From: Metabacillus malikii
GTDB lineage: Bacteria > Bacillota > Bacilli > Bacillales > Bacillaceae
Direction of reading: 5' to 3'
Assembly: GCF_030813355.1 (NCBI RefSeq)
Contig: NZ_JAUSUD010000004.1
Span: 62,001-126,000 of the forward strand
DNA: 64,000 nt
Positions within the stretch are counted from its first letter, which is position 1. Every line of letters starts with the position of its first letter. A program made the position numbers and the translations under genes. The notes under the pieces were generated by a model. That model did not search any database and was not told the origin of the DNA. It worked only from the letters and a program-made list of their open reading frames with translations. Below, in pieces: positions 42,764 to 50,496 of the stretch.

Positions 42764-44233
42764 TCACTGATTGAGTTTCGAAACAAACAGTTTAAGTAAT
42801 TCATCTTCGACTAATTTTCCATTATCACTAATTTTTAAGTGATTTAAGAGAATTGAAAAAATAAATGGTCCTTCATTGGTTTTTACATATCCTGACAATG
42901 TACTCACATTTGTTAATGTCCCAGTCTTAGCATACACTTTTTCCTTTAGCAAAGTAATGGACATGCGATTTCTCAGAGTCCCTCCCTGCATTTTATCATT
43001 CACACCAGATATAGGCAGTGATTTATAAAATACAGGGAACCATTCCTTCTGTTTCGCATGATAGAGAAGTGTTGTTAAATCATTTGCTCTCACTAAATTT
43101 TGATGAGAGATGCCAGAGCCATCCCTCATGACAACCTCGTTAGCATCAACGCCTAAGCTTGTTAATGTATTTTTTGCAGTGTCAATTCCATTTTCCCATG
43201 TTCCATTTTGTTTATACAGTTTCCCCATCTCTTTAATAAAGACATCTCCAAAACTATTTTTACTTAATTTCATAAAAGGAATTAATAATTGTTGCAATGG
43301 TTCCGATTTATGTTTATAAATGAGCTGGCTATTTTCAGGTGTTTTGTTATATTTCACAACGCCTTCAAGCTCAATTCCATTACGATATAACGCTTCCTTA
43401 AATAATGTAATGGCATATTTCGCAGGTTCCCATACTGCAATTGTATGTCTTTCGGCCTTGGTTCCTAGAGGAATTGTTCCTTCAATGATAATTGTGTTTG
43501 TTCCGTGTTGACGAGTAATGCTAACTTCTTTTTTTATATCATCTGTTACCGTCACCGTATGATTCAGGATATGTACATATTCTGTATGTGGATGTAACGT
43601 TATCGTAGCTTTTTTGCCCAACTCTGCGTTTGGTGACATTTCTAGGAGAATGGTTCCTGTGTCATAGTCTTCGTTTGGTGAAATCGTTAATGCTGAAACT
43701 GCAGCACCGTAGTATGCTTCTTCATCACTCCAAGGAACATCAACTGCATATGAGATATCATCAAAATGTGTAGCGTCACAAACAAGATTACCTGTTATTT
43801 TTTTAATACCTTTCTTCTTCAGTACTTTGGCAAAATGATCAATGTCTTCAGGTAATAACGTTGGATCTCCCTTTCCGACTAAATAGAGATTGCCATATAC
43901 ACTTGATGTTTTAATTTTACCATCTGTTCGTATTTCTGTACTGAATGTGTAATTTTCCCCTAATGTCGCTAATGCTGTAGTTGCGGTAATTAACTTTAAG
44001 TTCGATGCAGGTGTTAACCGCTTATCCCCGTTATATTCATACATTAATTCACCTGTGTCTGCAGATCTAATACTTATTCCTACAAGCGAACCTTTTAGAA
44101 GTGGGTGGTTTTCGATAAACGGAGTTAAATCATTGTCAACGCGGTTTATATCGTTTTTAGCGAAAGCTGTATGCTGGTCCCAGAGAAGGATATGAATGAT
44201 GATGAGGAGTGAACATACAATTAGTTGTTTCAT
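42764..44233 (-). CDS. dacC: D-Ala-D-Ala carboxypeptidase/endopeptidase, PBP4a-type
   Basis: A 489-aa class C low-molecular-weight penicillin-binding protein of the S13 family. Signal peptide MKQLIVCSLLIIIHILLWDQ followed by the active-site SNLK (Ser77-Lys80), SKN (Ser324) and KTG (Lys436) boxes with the large S13 insertion between them. It cleaves the terminal D-Ala of peptidoglycan peptides and crosslinks, and in B. subtilis PBP4a (DacC) has the same size (about 490 aa). Start ATG follows AGAGGT. Expressed probably in stationary phase, which cannot be read here. Confidence 0.92.
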   Translation of the reverse strand: MKQLIVCSLLIIIHILLWDQHTAFAKNDINRVDNDLTPFIENHPLLKGSLVGISIRSADTGELMYEYNGDKRLTPASNLKLITATTALATLGENYTFSTEIRTDGKIKTSSVYGNLYLVGKGDPTLLPEDIDHFAKVLKKKGIKKITGNLVCDATHFDDISYAVDVPWSDEEAYYGAAVSALTISPNEDYDTGTILLEMSPNAELGKKATITLHPHTEYVHILNHTVTVTDDIKKEVSITRQHGTNTIIIEGTIPLGTKAERHTIAVWEPAKYAITLFKEALYRNGIELEGVVKYNKTPENSQLIYKHKSEPLQQLLIPFMKLSKNSFGDVFIKEMGKLYKQNGTWENGIDTAKNTLTSLGVDANEVVMRDGSGISHQNLVRANDLTTLLYHAKQKEWFPVFYKSLPISGVNDKMQGGTLRNRMSITLLKEKVYAKTGTLTNVSTLSGYVKTNEGPFIFSILLNHLKISDNGKLVEDELLKLFVSKLNQ

Positions 44234-44591
44234 ACTAGTTTACCTCTTTCTCAATCTCTTTCATTTATCATGTCAATTTAATGAATTTAATATGCTATAA
44301 AATTAACAAGTATATACGTTATATGTCTTATTAAGGATCTAGCGGAAATATTGGTGACAGTAAGAGGAATTTGTCTAGTGATATGCTAAAGAGGATGTTT
44401 TCGTATACATTATTGTACAAAGGCACAATTTTTAAAAAATATAAAAAAGAAGCTGTTCGAACAGTTCTGCTCGAGACAGCTACTTGATAAAATTATCAGA
44501 ACTTGCATAATGCTTTAGTAAATTCGGATACAAGACTCACTAACTTTGATACACAGCTATTTTCTTCACAGATAAGGAATATAACTTATGT
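44234..44591. other. 358-nt gap with one terminator
   Basis: Holds the dacC promoter region and the aldo/keto reductase terminator at 44443-44484. I find no gene in it. Confidence 0.6.
44443..44484 (-). terminator. Terminator downstream of the aldo/keto reductase
   Basis: Stem AGCTGT (44451)/ACAGCT (44476) extended by GAAGCTGT/ACAGCTACTT; T run on the minus strand. Confidence 0.75.
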
Positions 44592-45428
44592 TTAGTAACG
44601 ATTCATATCATCTGGGTCAGGACCAACACGGTGGTTTTCGTTAAGTGAGTTGATTTTTTCCATATCTTCAGAGTTTAACTCAAAATCAAAAATATTAGCA
44701 TTTTCTTTAATGCGATGAGGTTTAACCGACTTCGGAATGGTTACTACTTCATTTTGGATATCCCATCGTAAAATGACTTGTGCAGTAGATTTATTATACT
44801 TATCAGCAATTTCCTGTAATGTTGGATGGTCAATTAATTGTCCTTGCATTAATGGAGACCATGCTTCTAATTGAATTTGGTTCTCTTTACAAAAGCTATG
44901 TAAGCTTGACTGTGTTAACCTTGGATGATATTCAACCTGGTTAACCATCGGCTTAATTTCACAATCTGCCATTAAATCTTTCAGATGATGTTCCTTAAAG
45001 TTGCTTACACCAATTGCACGAACACGCCCATCTTTATATAATTTCTCTAGGGCTTTCCATGATTCTTTATATTTATTTAGTTCTGGTACTGGCCAATGGA
45101 TTAAATATAAATCTAAATAATCTAGCTTTAGTTTATTCATACTTTCTTCAAAAGCTTGTAATGTCGACTCATAACCTTGATTGGAATTCCATAATTTAGT
45201 CGTAATAAATAGCTCTTCCCTAGGTACATTAGATTCTGCAATTGCTTTGCCAACGCCATCTTCATTACCGTATACTGCAGCAGTATCAATTGATTTATAG
45301 CCTAATTCAATTGCTGTTTTGACTGAATTGATGACTTCATTGCCTTCCTCTACCTTAAAAACACCTAAGCCAAACCATGGCATTTTCACACCATTATGTA
45401 AGGTTGTTGTACTTTGTAAGTTATCCAT
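44592..45428 (-). CDS. Aldo/keto reductase, YvgN/glyoxal reductase type
   Basis: A 278-aa single-domain AKR. Catalytic residues appear as SIDTAAVYGNE (Asp, Tyr), TTKLWNS (Lys) and LIHWPVP (His); GVSNFKEHHL and PKSVKPHRIKEN bind NADPH. It is the short AKR5 class that reduces methylglyoxal and other aldehydes. Start ATG follows GAAAGGGG. Monocistronic. Confidence 0.9.
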   Translation of the reverse strand: MDNLQSTTTLHNGVKMPWFGLGVFKVEEGNEVINSVKTAIELGYKSIDTAAVYGNEDGVGKAIAESNVPREELFITTKLWNSNQGYESTLQAFEESMNKLKLDYLDLYLIHWPVPELNKYKESWKALEKLYKDGRVRAIGVSNFKEHHLKDLMADCEIKPMVNQVEYHPRLTQSSLHSFCKENQIQLEAWSPLMQGQLIDHPTLQEIADKYNKSTAQVILRWDIQNEVVTIPKSVKPHRIKENANIFDFELNSEDMEKINSLNENHRVGPDPDDMNRY

Positions 45429-45731
45429 TCACATTACCCCTTTCAAAAGTTCATTTCTATTTTGCCTTATATTTGAATCAACTAAAAGAAATTTGCTCAT
45501 CATACTTATTTTTACATGTAACATTGAGTCATTAACTTTTAGATAGACTTTATCTACATAGACTTTGCCACTACATCATTCCCTATTAGTCAATGTCTTA
45601 GACTAATCCACACTCACCCTATACACTTTCCAAATTTGTACTTGAGCATTCGTTTTAATAAGTTTTATCACTTAAGGGTTAAATATAAGAAAAAGCCCTA
45701 AGAAAAGGGCTTTTATGAATCACACGATTAC
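45429..45731. other. 303-nt gap with terminator only
   Basis: Contains the aldo/keto reductase upstream region and the yjcZ terminator; otherwise no feature. Confidence 0.5.
45691..45714 (-). terminator. Terminator of yjcZ
   Basis: Stem AAAAGCCC/GGGCTTTT with an 8-nt loop; TTTTT on the minus strand. Confidence 0.88.
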
Positions 45732-45830
45732 TTAGTATACATATGACGCTCCAATGATGATTAACAAAATAAATAATACGACAATTAAAGCAAATCCAGC
45801 TCCTAATCCGTAGCCTGCTTCTCCACCCAT
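45732..45830 (-). CDS. yjcZ: YjcZ family sporulation protein
   Basis: A 32-aa membrane peptide: MGGEAGYGLGAGFALIVVLF then ILLIIIGASYVY. The Gly-rich head followed by one hydrophobic helix and a short tail is the signature of the YjcZ family of small sporulation proteins. AGGAGG lies seven nt before the ATG and a strong terminator follows, so it is a real single gene. Confidence 0.85.
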   Translation of the reverse strand: MGGEAGYGLGAGFALIVVLFILLIIIGASYVY

Positions 45831-45982
45831 GTAAACACCTCCTAATACCTTTTGCTTTACTATATGATTTATTAGTGCAGCTTGATATAGGCATTTGTAA
45901 ATAGTTTTTATATCATTTATATTGGTTTTATCAGTTTAAAAGAGTGGAAAAAAAGTTACTGGAAAGGTGCTGTTTTTTTGGT

Positions 45983-46657
45983 ATGTGTGGACGCTTTTCT
46001 CTAGCAAGTGATTTGAATATGCTTCAGGAACAATTTGATTTTCTAATGAACGAAGATTTTCCAATTCGCTATAATATTGCTCCATCACAGGATGTGTTAG
46101 TTATCGGTTCAAATGGACACGAGAGAATTGGAAAAAAAATGAAATGGGGATTAATTCCCCCGTGGGCAAAGGATAAGAAGATTGGATATAAGATGATTAA
46201 TGCTCGAGGCGAGACAATTGACGAAAAAGTAAGTTTTAAAAAACCATTTCAAACAAAGCGTTGTTTAATATTAAGTGATGGATTTTATGAGTGGAAAAGG
46301 ACAGGTAAGGAAAAGCAACCATATCGGTTTATAATGAAGGATAACCGGCCATTTGCCTTTGCTGGATTATGGGAACAATGGGTACAAGAGAATGAAAATG
46401 TGTCCTTATATACTTGTACAATCATAACTACAGAAGCTAACGAGCTCACAAAAGATGTTCATGACCGTATGCCTGTGATTCTCCAAGAAAATAAATATGA
46501 TGAATGGCTTGATAGACATAATAATGATACATTAAAACTAAAAAAACTTCTTACTCCTTACGATGCAAACTTAATGGAAGCATATCCAGTTTCTCAAATT
46601 GTTAATTCACCAAAAAACGATATACAGGAATGTATGACGAATCTAAATAGCCTATAA
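45983..46657 (+). CDS. HMCES/YedK family SOS-response-associated protein
   Basis: A 224-aa DUF159 (SRAP) protein. Met is followed by Cys2 (MCGRFSLA); Cys2 becomes N-terminal and forms a thiazolidine crosslink with abasic sites in single-stranded DNA. Other hallmarks are YNIAPSQDVLV with Asn and Pro, MINARGETIDEK, FYEWKR and HDRMPVIL with Glu and His. The upstream part of the open frame (13 codons) is not translated because Cys2 must be the second residue. It protects abasic sites during replication. Confidence 0.92.
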   Translation: MCGRFSLASDLNMLQEQFDFLMNEDFPIRYNIAPSQDVLVIGSNGHERIGKKMKWGLIPPWAKDKKIGYKMINARGETIDEKVSFKKPFQTKRCLILSDGFYEWKRTGKEKQPYRFIMKDNRPFAFAGLWEQWVQENENVSLYTCTIITTEANELTKDVHDRMPVILQENKYDEWLDRHNNDTLKLKKLLTPYDANLMEAYPVSQIVNSPKNDIQECMTNLNSL

Positions 46658-46734
46658 ATAAGTATAAGGTCTCAACCTATTATTAAGTGACTGTTCACAT
46701 AAATCATGTTTTTAACATTGTTGTAGTTAGGGGT

Positions 46735-46916
46735 AGTTGGCAGCACGCGTACTTGCTTTCCTACGCATACCGCTGAAGTCTGGAAACCAACCCATTGAAG
46801 AGTTAGCGAAAATCCTATCTTTTAGAAATGTGCCTATCAAATTTAATTAGACAACTGAACTCAATATTTCTGTACTCTCAAAACAGAAAATAGAAACATC
46901 TTTATCTGTTTTGAGA
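46735..46916. repeat. Degenerate relic of the intergenic repeat, followed by a hairpin
   Basis: About 65 bp at 46735-46800 carry remains of the repeat family (GCGTACTTGCTTTCC and CGCTGAAGTCTGG, in inverse orientation). A perfect 12-bp inverted repeat TCTCAAAACAGA/TCTGTTTTGAGA (46876-46916) lies next to it and may end the minus-strand coat pair. Confidence 0.5.
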
Positions 46917-46948
46917 GGTGGTAATCCTTTTGACTAGCCGAATTATTT

Positions 46949-47317
46949 TTAATGATTTTGGATAAATGGTCTATGCATAGCTGACGATTGGTAATTTGGC
47001 ATTGTCATTTGATTTGGTATTGTTTGAGAAAAGTTCTGTTGGAAACCGGCTGACAAATCTTGTTGCATGCGGTTACAAATATTTAAAACATTTTGGCATT
47101 GTTGTATAGCTTGATGATGTTTTTGAAGGCTCTGTTGAATTACATGTACTGCCTGTTGTTCACGGTTTATCATTTGCTGCAACATCTGAATATTTTGTTG
47201 CTCTTGCTGAAGCATTTGCTTGTATTGCTGGTTACTTTGCTCGGTTTGTTGAATTAATTGTTGAACAATTTGACGACATTCATTAATTTGTTGGAAAGCT
47301 TGTTGGTTTGTTTGCAT
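46949..47317 (-). CDS. Glutamine-rich hypothetical, likely coat-associated
   Basis: A 122-aa protein with about one third Gln, arranged as a long helix (QQLIQQTEQSNQQYKQMLQQ) suited to a coiled coil, then a short Pro/Ser/Met-rich tail. I recognise no domain. It is 19 nt downstream of a CotF-like coat protein gene in the same operon, so it is probably a spore-coat component. The start at 47317 (ATG) is 10 nt from AGGAGG; a second ATG is four nt from it. Confidence 0.6.
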   Translation of the reverse strand: MQTNQQAFQQINECRQIVQQLIQQTEQSNQQYKQMLQQEQQNIQMLQQMINREQQAVHVIQQSLQKHHQAIQQCQNVLNICNRMQQDLSAGFQQNFSQTIPNQMTMPNYQSSAMHRPFIQNH

Positions 47318-47335
47318 GATCATGATTCCTCCTGA

Positions 47336-47929
47336 TTACATATTGTTTAAGTTTTGATTTGTTTGTTGAGCATTATACATACTACTAGGTTGGTAACTAT
47401 TCATTAATGTATTTGAAGTCATTTGGTCGAATGTTGGTACTTGGTAATACCCTTGTTTATTCATGTAACTCCAAATTTCATATGCTTGGTCTGCACAGTT
47501 TTTTGCACTTTGAATCAACATTTCTCGAATATGTACATCTGTACATTCAAGTGCTGCATGCATTTTCATTATTCCAGAAGATTTATGAAACCCTAACATA
47601 CTTGCTGATACATCACGATCATTCATCTGATTGACAGATGCATTAGGTATTTCGGCAACGGCCTGTGCGTTTAACCCATATTGTGGTGTAAAGTTTGAGT
47701 TTGTTTTAACTTCAGGTAAAGTTCCGATGTTCATTCTTTGCTTCAGTGCATTTACCAACGTGTTATACTCATTCGTAATAAATGATAATTGGTTTTGTAA
47801 TATGTTTTTTAGTTCCTCGTCCTGACAATATGGTTGATATAGTTGAAATTGATTAATACCATTAATTGCACACATCAAGACTTCATGGCACTCTAACATT
47901 TCATGTGCACCAAGTTGTTTATTGTTCAT
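47336..47929 (-). CDS. Spore coat protein, CotF-like
   Basis: A 197-aa protein of the CotF/YhcQ spore-coat family: a helical-bundle N-terminal part (LGAHEMLECHEVLMCAINGINQ, then CQDEELKNILQNQLSFIT) and a second domain (MKMHAALECTDVHIREMLIQSAKNCADQAYEIWSYM), with a Gln/Asn-rich tail ending NQNLNNM. ATG follows AGGAGG. First gene of a two-gene operon with the Gln-rich protein. Confidence 0.8.
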   Translation of the reverse strand: MNNKQLGAHEMLECHEVLMCAINGINQFQLYQPYCQDEELKNILQNQLSFITNEYNTLVNALKQRMNIGTLPEVKTNSNFTPQYGLNAQAVAEIPNASVNQMNDRDVSASMLGFHKSSGIMKMHAALECTDVHIREMLIQSAKNCADQAYEIWSYMNKQGYYQVPTFDQMTSNTLMNSYQPSSMYNAQQTNQNLNNM

Positions 47930-48275
47930 TTATATCCCTCCTATGTTTTATTGAGCTCTGAATTGATTGTTAATTCCAGCATAATAAAGTTCGGTTTTTA
48001 CTACTCATTGAGTAATAGGTCCCTTATTTTATACAAAAACCAACTAAACAAAATTTCCTTTAACATAGTTCAATTATAGAGCCAAAGTTAAATTCCCACG
48101 GTCAAGGTTAAATTATTCAACCTTTTATATATACATCATTTAATAATCCCTATAGTTTTAGGTTATTATAGGAATTTCGACTGTTTAGCAGTGTCCACCA
48201 CTTTACTTTTTTATATCAAATGTTCAAATAAAAAGCTCCCAAATTATCTTAAATTTATTTACTATGTCTATAAAT
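47930..48275. other. 346-nt gap without gene
   Basis: AT-rich; no gene, repeat or regulatory element recognised apart from the presumed mother-cell promoter of the coat operon, which I cannot locate. Confidence 0.5.
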
Positions 48276-48326
48276 AATGAGACATCTTATAACTAGTGTA
48301 TCTAGTTAGTAAGATGTCTCATTTTT
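48276..48326 (-). terminator. Terminator of the 94-aa gene
   Basis: Long stem AATGAGACATCTTA/TAAGATGTCTCATT with inner ACTAG/CTAGT, followed by TTTT on both strands. Confidence 0.85.
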
Positions 48327-48609
48327 AATGAAATCTATAATCGATATGCCCTGAATCTTTTATCTTTAAGGTCAATAAGCTTTGATTCATAATTTTCTTT
48401 GATAACGAAAAGAATTGTCCATCCCAATGTAACTGCCAGTTAATAGGTGCAACTGACTGAATAAATAGCAGTTGTTGTTTAAAAGTAAAGTAATCGTTGG
48501 ATAAAATAAAAATCTCCTCAGCCTTCGCATACCATAACTCTTTGAGAAAGTTGCTTGCATTCTTTGTATCAGCGTTAGTTAAAATATCGTTTACAGAAAC
48601 ATATTTCAT
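48325..48609 (-). CDS. Conserved hypothetical protein, 94 aa
   Basis: A small soluble protein (MKYVSVNDILTNADTKNASN, aromatic core WQLHWDG, and a C-terminal KIKDSGHIDYRFH). Not recognised. The start at 48609 follows GGAG with a 9-nt gap; a longer reading from an upstream ATG has no ribosome site. Monocistronic with a strong terminator. Confidence 0.6.
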   Translation of the reverse strand: MKYVSVNDILTNADTKNASNFLKELWYAKAEEIFILSNDYFTFKQQLLFIQSVAPINWQLHWDGQFFSLSKKIMNQSLLTLKIKDSGHIDYRFH

Positions 48610-48773
48610 TTTGACGAGCTCCTTTCTATTCATGTGCATTAGTTGTAATTACTGCTGTTATCTGTGTGTAACTATTTATTATAGAAATGAGCCTTTTTAA
48701 TAGAGTAAATGATTATGAAGACAAGTTCTATGATTAATTGTTTCCAACTGTAATTGGATAACATTTTTCAATT

Positions 48774-48793
48774 ATTGTGATATCTATCACAAT
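48774..48793 (+). promoter_or_regulatory. Fnr-type operator upstream of ric
   Basis: ATTGTGATATCTATCACAAT is a perfect palindrome matching the Fnr box TGTGA-N6-TCACA of B. subtilis. Its centre (48783.5) is about 38 nt upstream of the probable start site set by TATTAT (48810-48815), near the -41.5 activator position. Activation under oxygen limitation fits the role of Ric. Confidence 0.65.
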
Positions 48794-48838
48794 AAAAAAT
48801 ATTTGAATCTATTATTCTAGATGTAGGAGGTGTTGGAA

Positions 48839-49540
48839 GTGATAAATCATTCAATATTTAATCTTAATCATACAGTCGGGGACGTTGTTGCGGTGTTTCC
48901 ACAGTCAAGTGATTTCTTTAAAAGGAAAAAAGTAGACTTTTGTTGCGGAGGTACACGAACACTTGCACAAGCTATTGAAGAACGTAATTTAAATGAAGCT
49001 GAATTTATCGAACAGTTACATCAATATTATGAGGAACATGCTCGGTCAGAGGATACAACAGACTGGAGAGAAGTTCATGCTGATAAGTTAGTCAAACATA
49101 TTGTTGATGTGCATCATCATTATGCACGGACAGAGGTAGAACAATTAACACCGTATGTAAAAAAAGTTGCTCTAGTACATGGCGACAAGCATACGCACCT
49201 TAACAAAGTGCTCTCTCTTTTCAATGATTTAAAATTAGAAATTGCAGAACATTTTAGTAAAGAAGAGAACGAAGCATTCCCGAAAATTTTGAAATACGAA
49301 GAAACTAAATCAATCCAAACACTTAAAGAACTTAAGCCAATTGTAAGCTGTCTAGTTGACGAGCACGATGCTGCTGGTGAAATTTTAAAACAAATTAGAG
49401 AAGTTACACATGATTATGAATTACCAGAAGATGCATGTGGAACATTTCGCTTAGTTTATCAACGTTTGGAATTGTTAGAAAATGATATGTTTCAACATAT
49501 TCATCTTGAAAATAACATATTATTTCCAAGATATATTTGA
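48839..49540 (+). CDS. ric: Iron-sulfur cluster repair di-iron protein
   Basis: A 233-aa Ric/ScdA/YtfE hemerythrin-like protein that repairs Fe-S clusters damaged by nitric oxide or oxygen stress. The N-terminal ScdA domain carries DFCCGGTRTL (Cys35-Cys36), followed by a four-helix hemerythrin domain with di-iron ligands including HHHYAR, HTHL, EHFSKEENEAFP and HLENNILFPRY. The start at 48839 (GTG) is eight nt after AGGAGG; two earlier alternatives lie on top of the ribosome site. Confidence 0.92.
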   Translation: MINHSIFNLNHTVGDVVAVFPQSSDFFKRKKVDFCCGGTRTLAQAIEERNLNEAEFIEQLHQYYEEHARSEDTTDWREVHADKLVKHIVDVHHHYARTEVEQLTPYVKKVALVHGDKHTHLNKVLSLFNDLKLEIAEHFSKEENEAFPKILKYEETKSIQTLKELKPIVSCLVDEHDAAGEILKQIREVTHDYELPEDACGTFRLVYQRLELLENDMFQHIHLENNILFPRYI

Positions 49541-49549
49541 CACTAACAT

Positions 49550-49582
49550 AAAACTACCTTCCTAGTGCGCGGAGGTAGTTTT
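49550..49582 (+). terminator. Terminator of ric
   Basis: Stem AAAACTACC/GGTAGTTTT, loop 15 nt, 10 nt after the stop. Confidence 0.8.
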
Positions 49583-49717
49583 ATGTTTGATTTGGAAACA
49601 CTTTGATGTAATCCTCTTAGATAGAACTACTATTCTAGTTTTTTGTTAATGGGCTCTGAATATGATGGTAATTAACTTGCTTAAAGCGGTCCATGTTACT
49701 CTTCTGAAAATTTAAAT

Positions 49718-50257
49718 TTATTGAAATAACTTTATTAAAAACCCTTCTTCTTCAAGACTTGGAGCAAAGAACGTAACGCCATAGCTTGCAGCAATAGCAG
49801 ATACGGATGTCCATATTACTAAACTGACAATCATCCAAATTGTTACTAACTTCCTAGAAGTACCAAAACTCATACCCATAAATGCAGCAATATGTGAGCC
49901 GACTAACAATGGGCCTAGTATTGTTAAGCCTGGCAATCCGTATTTATCAAATAAGTTACGTGCGCGCTTTTGTTTCTTATCTTCACTTTGCTCATCTACT
50001 TGAATAGTAGAAGGTTCATCTGATACTGGTTCATTTGTGCCTTCTTGGACTTTTACCTTTTTCCGTCTCCTTAACCAGCCTTTTACATTGTCTACAAAAA
50101 CTACTAATAAGAAAATGGTTAATAGGTTTCCTAAAAAGCCAACTATTGCTACAGGAATAGCCGGTAGCCCCCCAATAATTGCTATTGGTACAACTGTAAA
50201 TACTTCAAAAAGCGGTATTGCGGCTAATATAAATACAAGTAAATATGGAATTATCAA
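49718..50257 (-). CDS. Small multidrug export protein (COG2426)
   Basis: A 179-aa membrane protein with about four helices, of the Sm_multidrug_ex family: the N-terminal PIAIIGGLPAIPVAIVGFLGNLLTIFLLVVFV and the second half YGLPGLTILGPLLVGSHIAAFMGMSFG are the hallmark repeats. The central part is a charged Glu/Ser/Lys linker of 40 residues, longer than usual. Start TTG follows AAGGAG. Transport function in the family is not well defined. Confidence 0.82.
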   Translation of the reverse strand: MIIPYLLVFILAAIPLFEVFTVVPIAIIGGLPAIPVAIVGFLGNLLTIFLLVVFVDNVKGWLRRRKKVKVQEGTNEPVSDEPSTIQVDEQSEDKKQKRARNLFDKYGLPGLTILGPLLVGSHIAAFMGMSFGTSRKLVTIWMIVSLVIWTSVSAIAASYGVTFFAPSLEEEGFLIKLFQ

Positions 50258-50451
50258 AGAGATATCTCTCCTTCTATTAAAAATTTTAATAAATATGTAA
50301 ATTATCCTTTGTTTGCGTATATATTTGAAAACTACATTACATTAACATAAAAGCTCTTTTGAAAACTTTTTGATAAAGCTTATATGAAACTATAATTTTA
50401 GATAACTTTTTAATTTTACCACATTTTACAGTAATTAGGTAGAATAATTGT

Positions 50452-50488
50452 AAAAAGAGGGTGAACTAAGTATAATAAGTCACCCTCT
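50452..50488 (-). terminator. Terminator of ltaS-like gene
   Basis: Stem AGAGGGTGA (50456)/TCACCCTCT (50480), loop of 15 nt; TTTTT on the minus strand. It uses the same GGGTGA arm sequence seen in several other hairpins in the window. Confidence 0.85.
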
Positions 50489-50496
50489 AATTTTTA

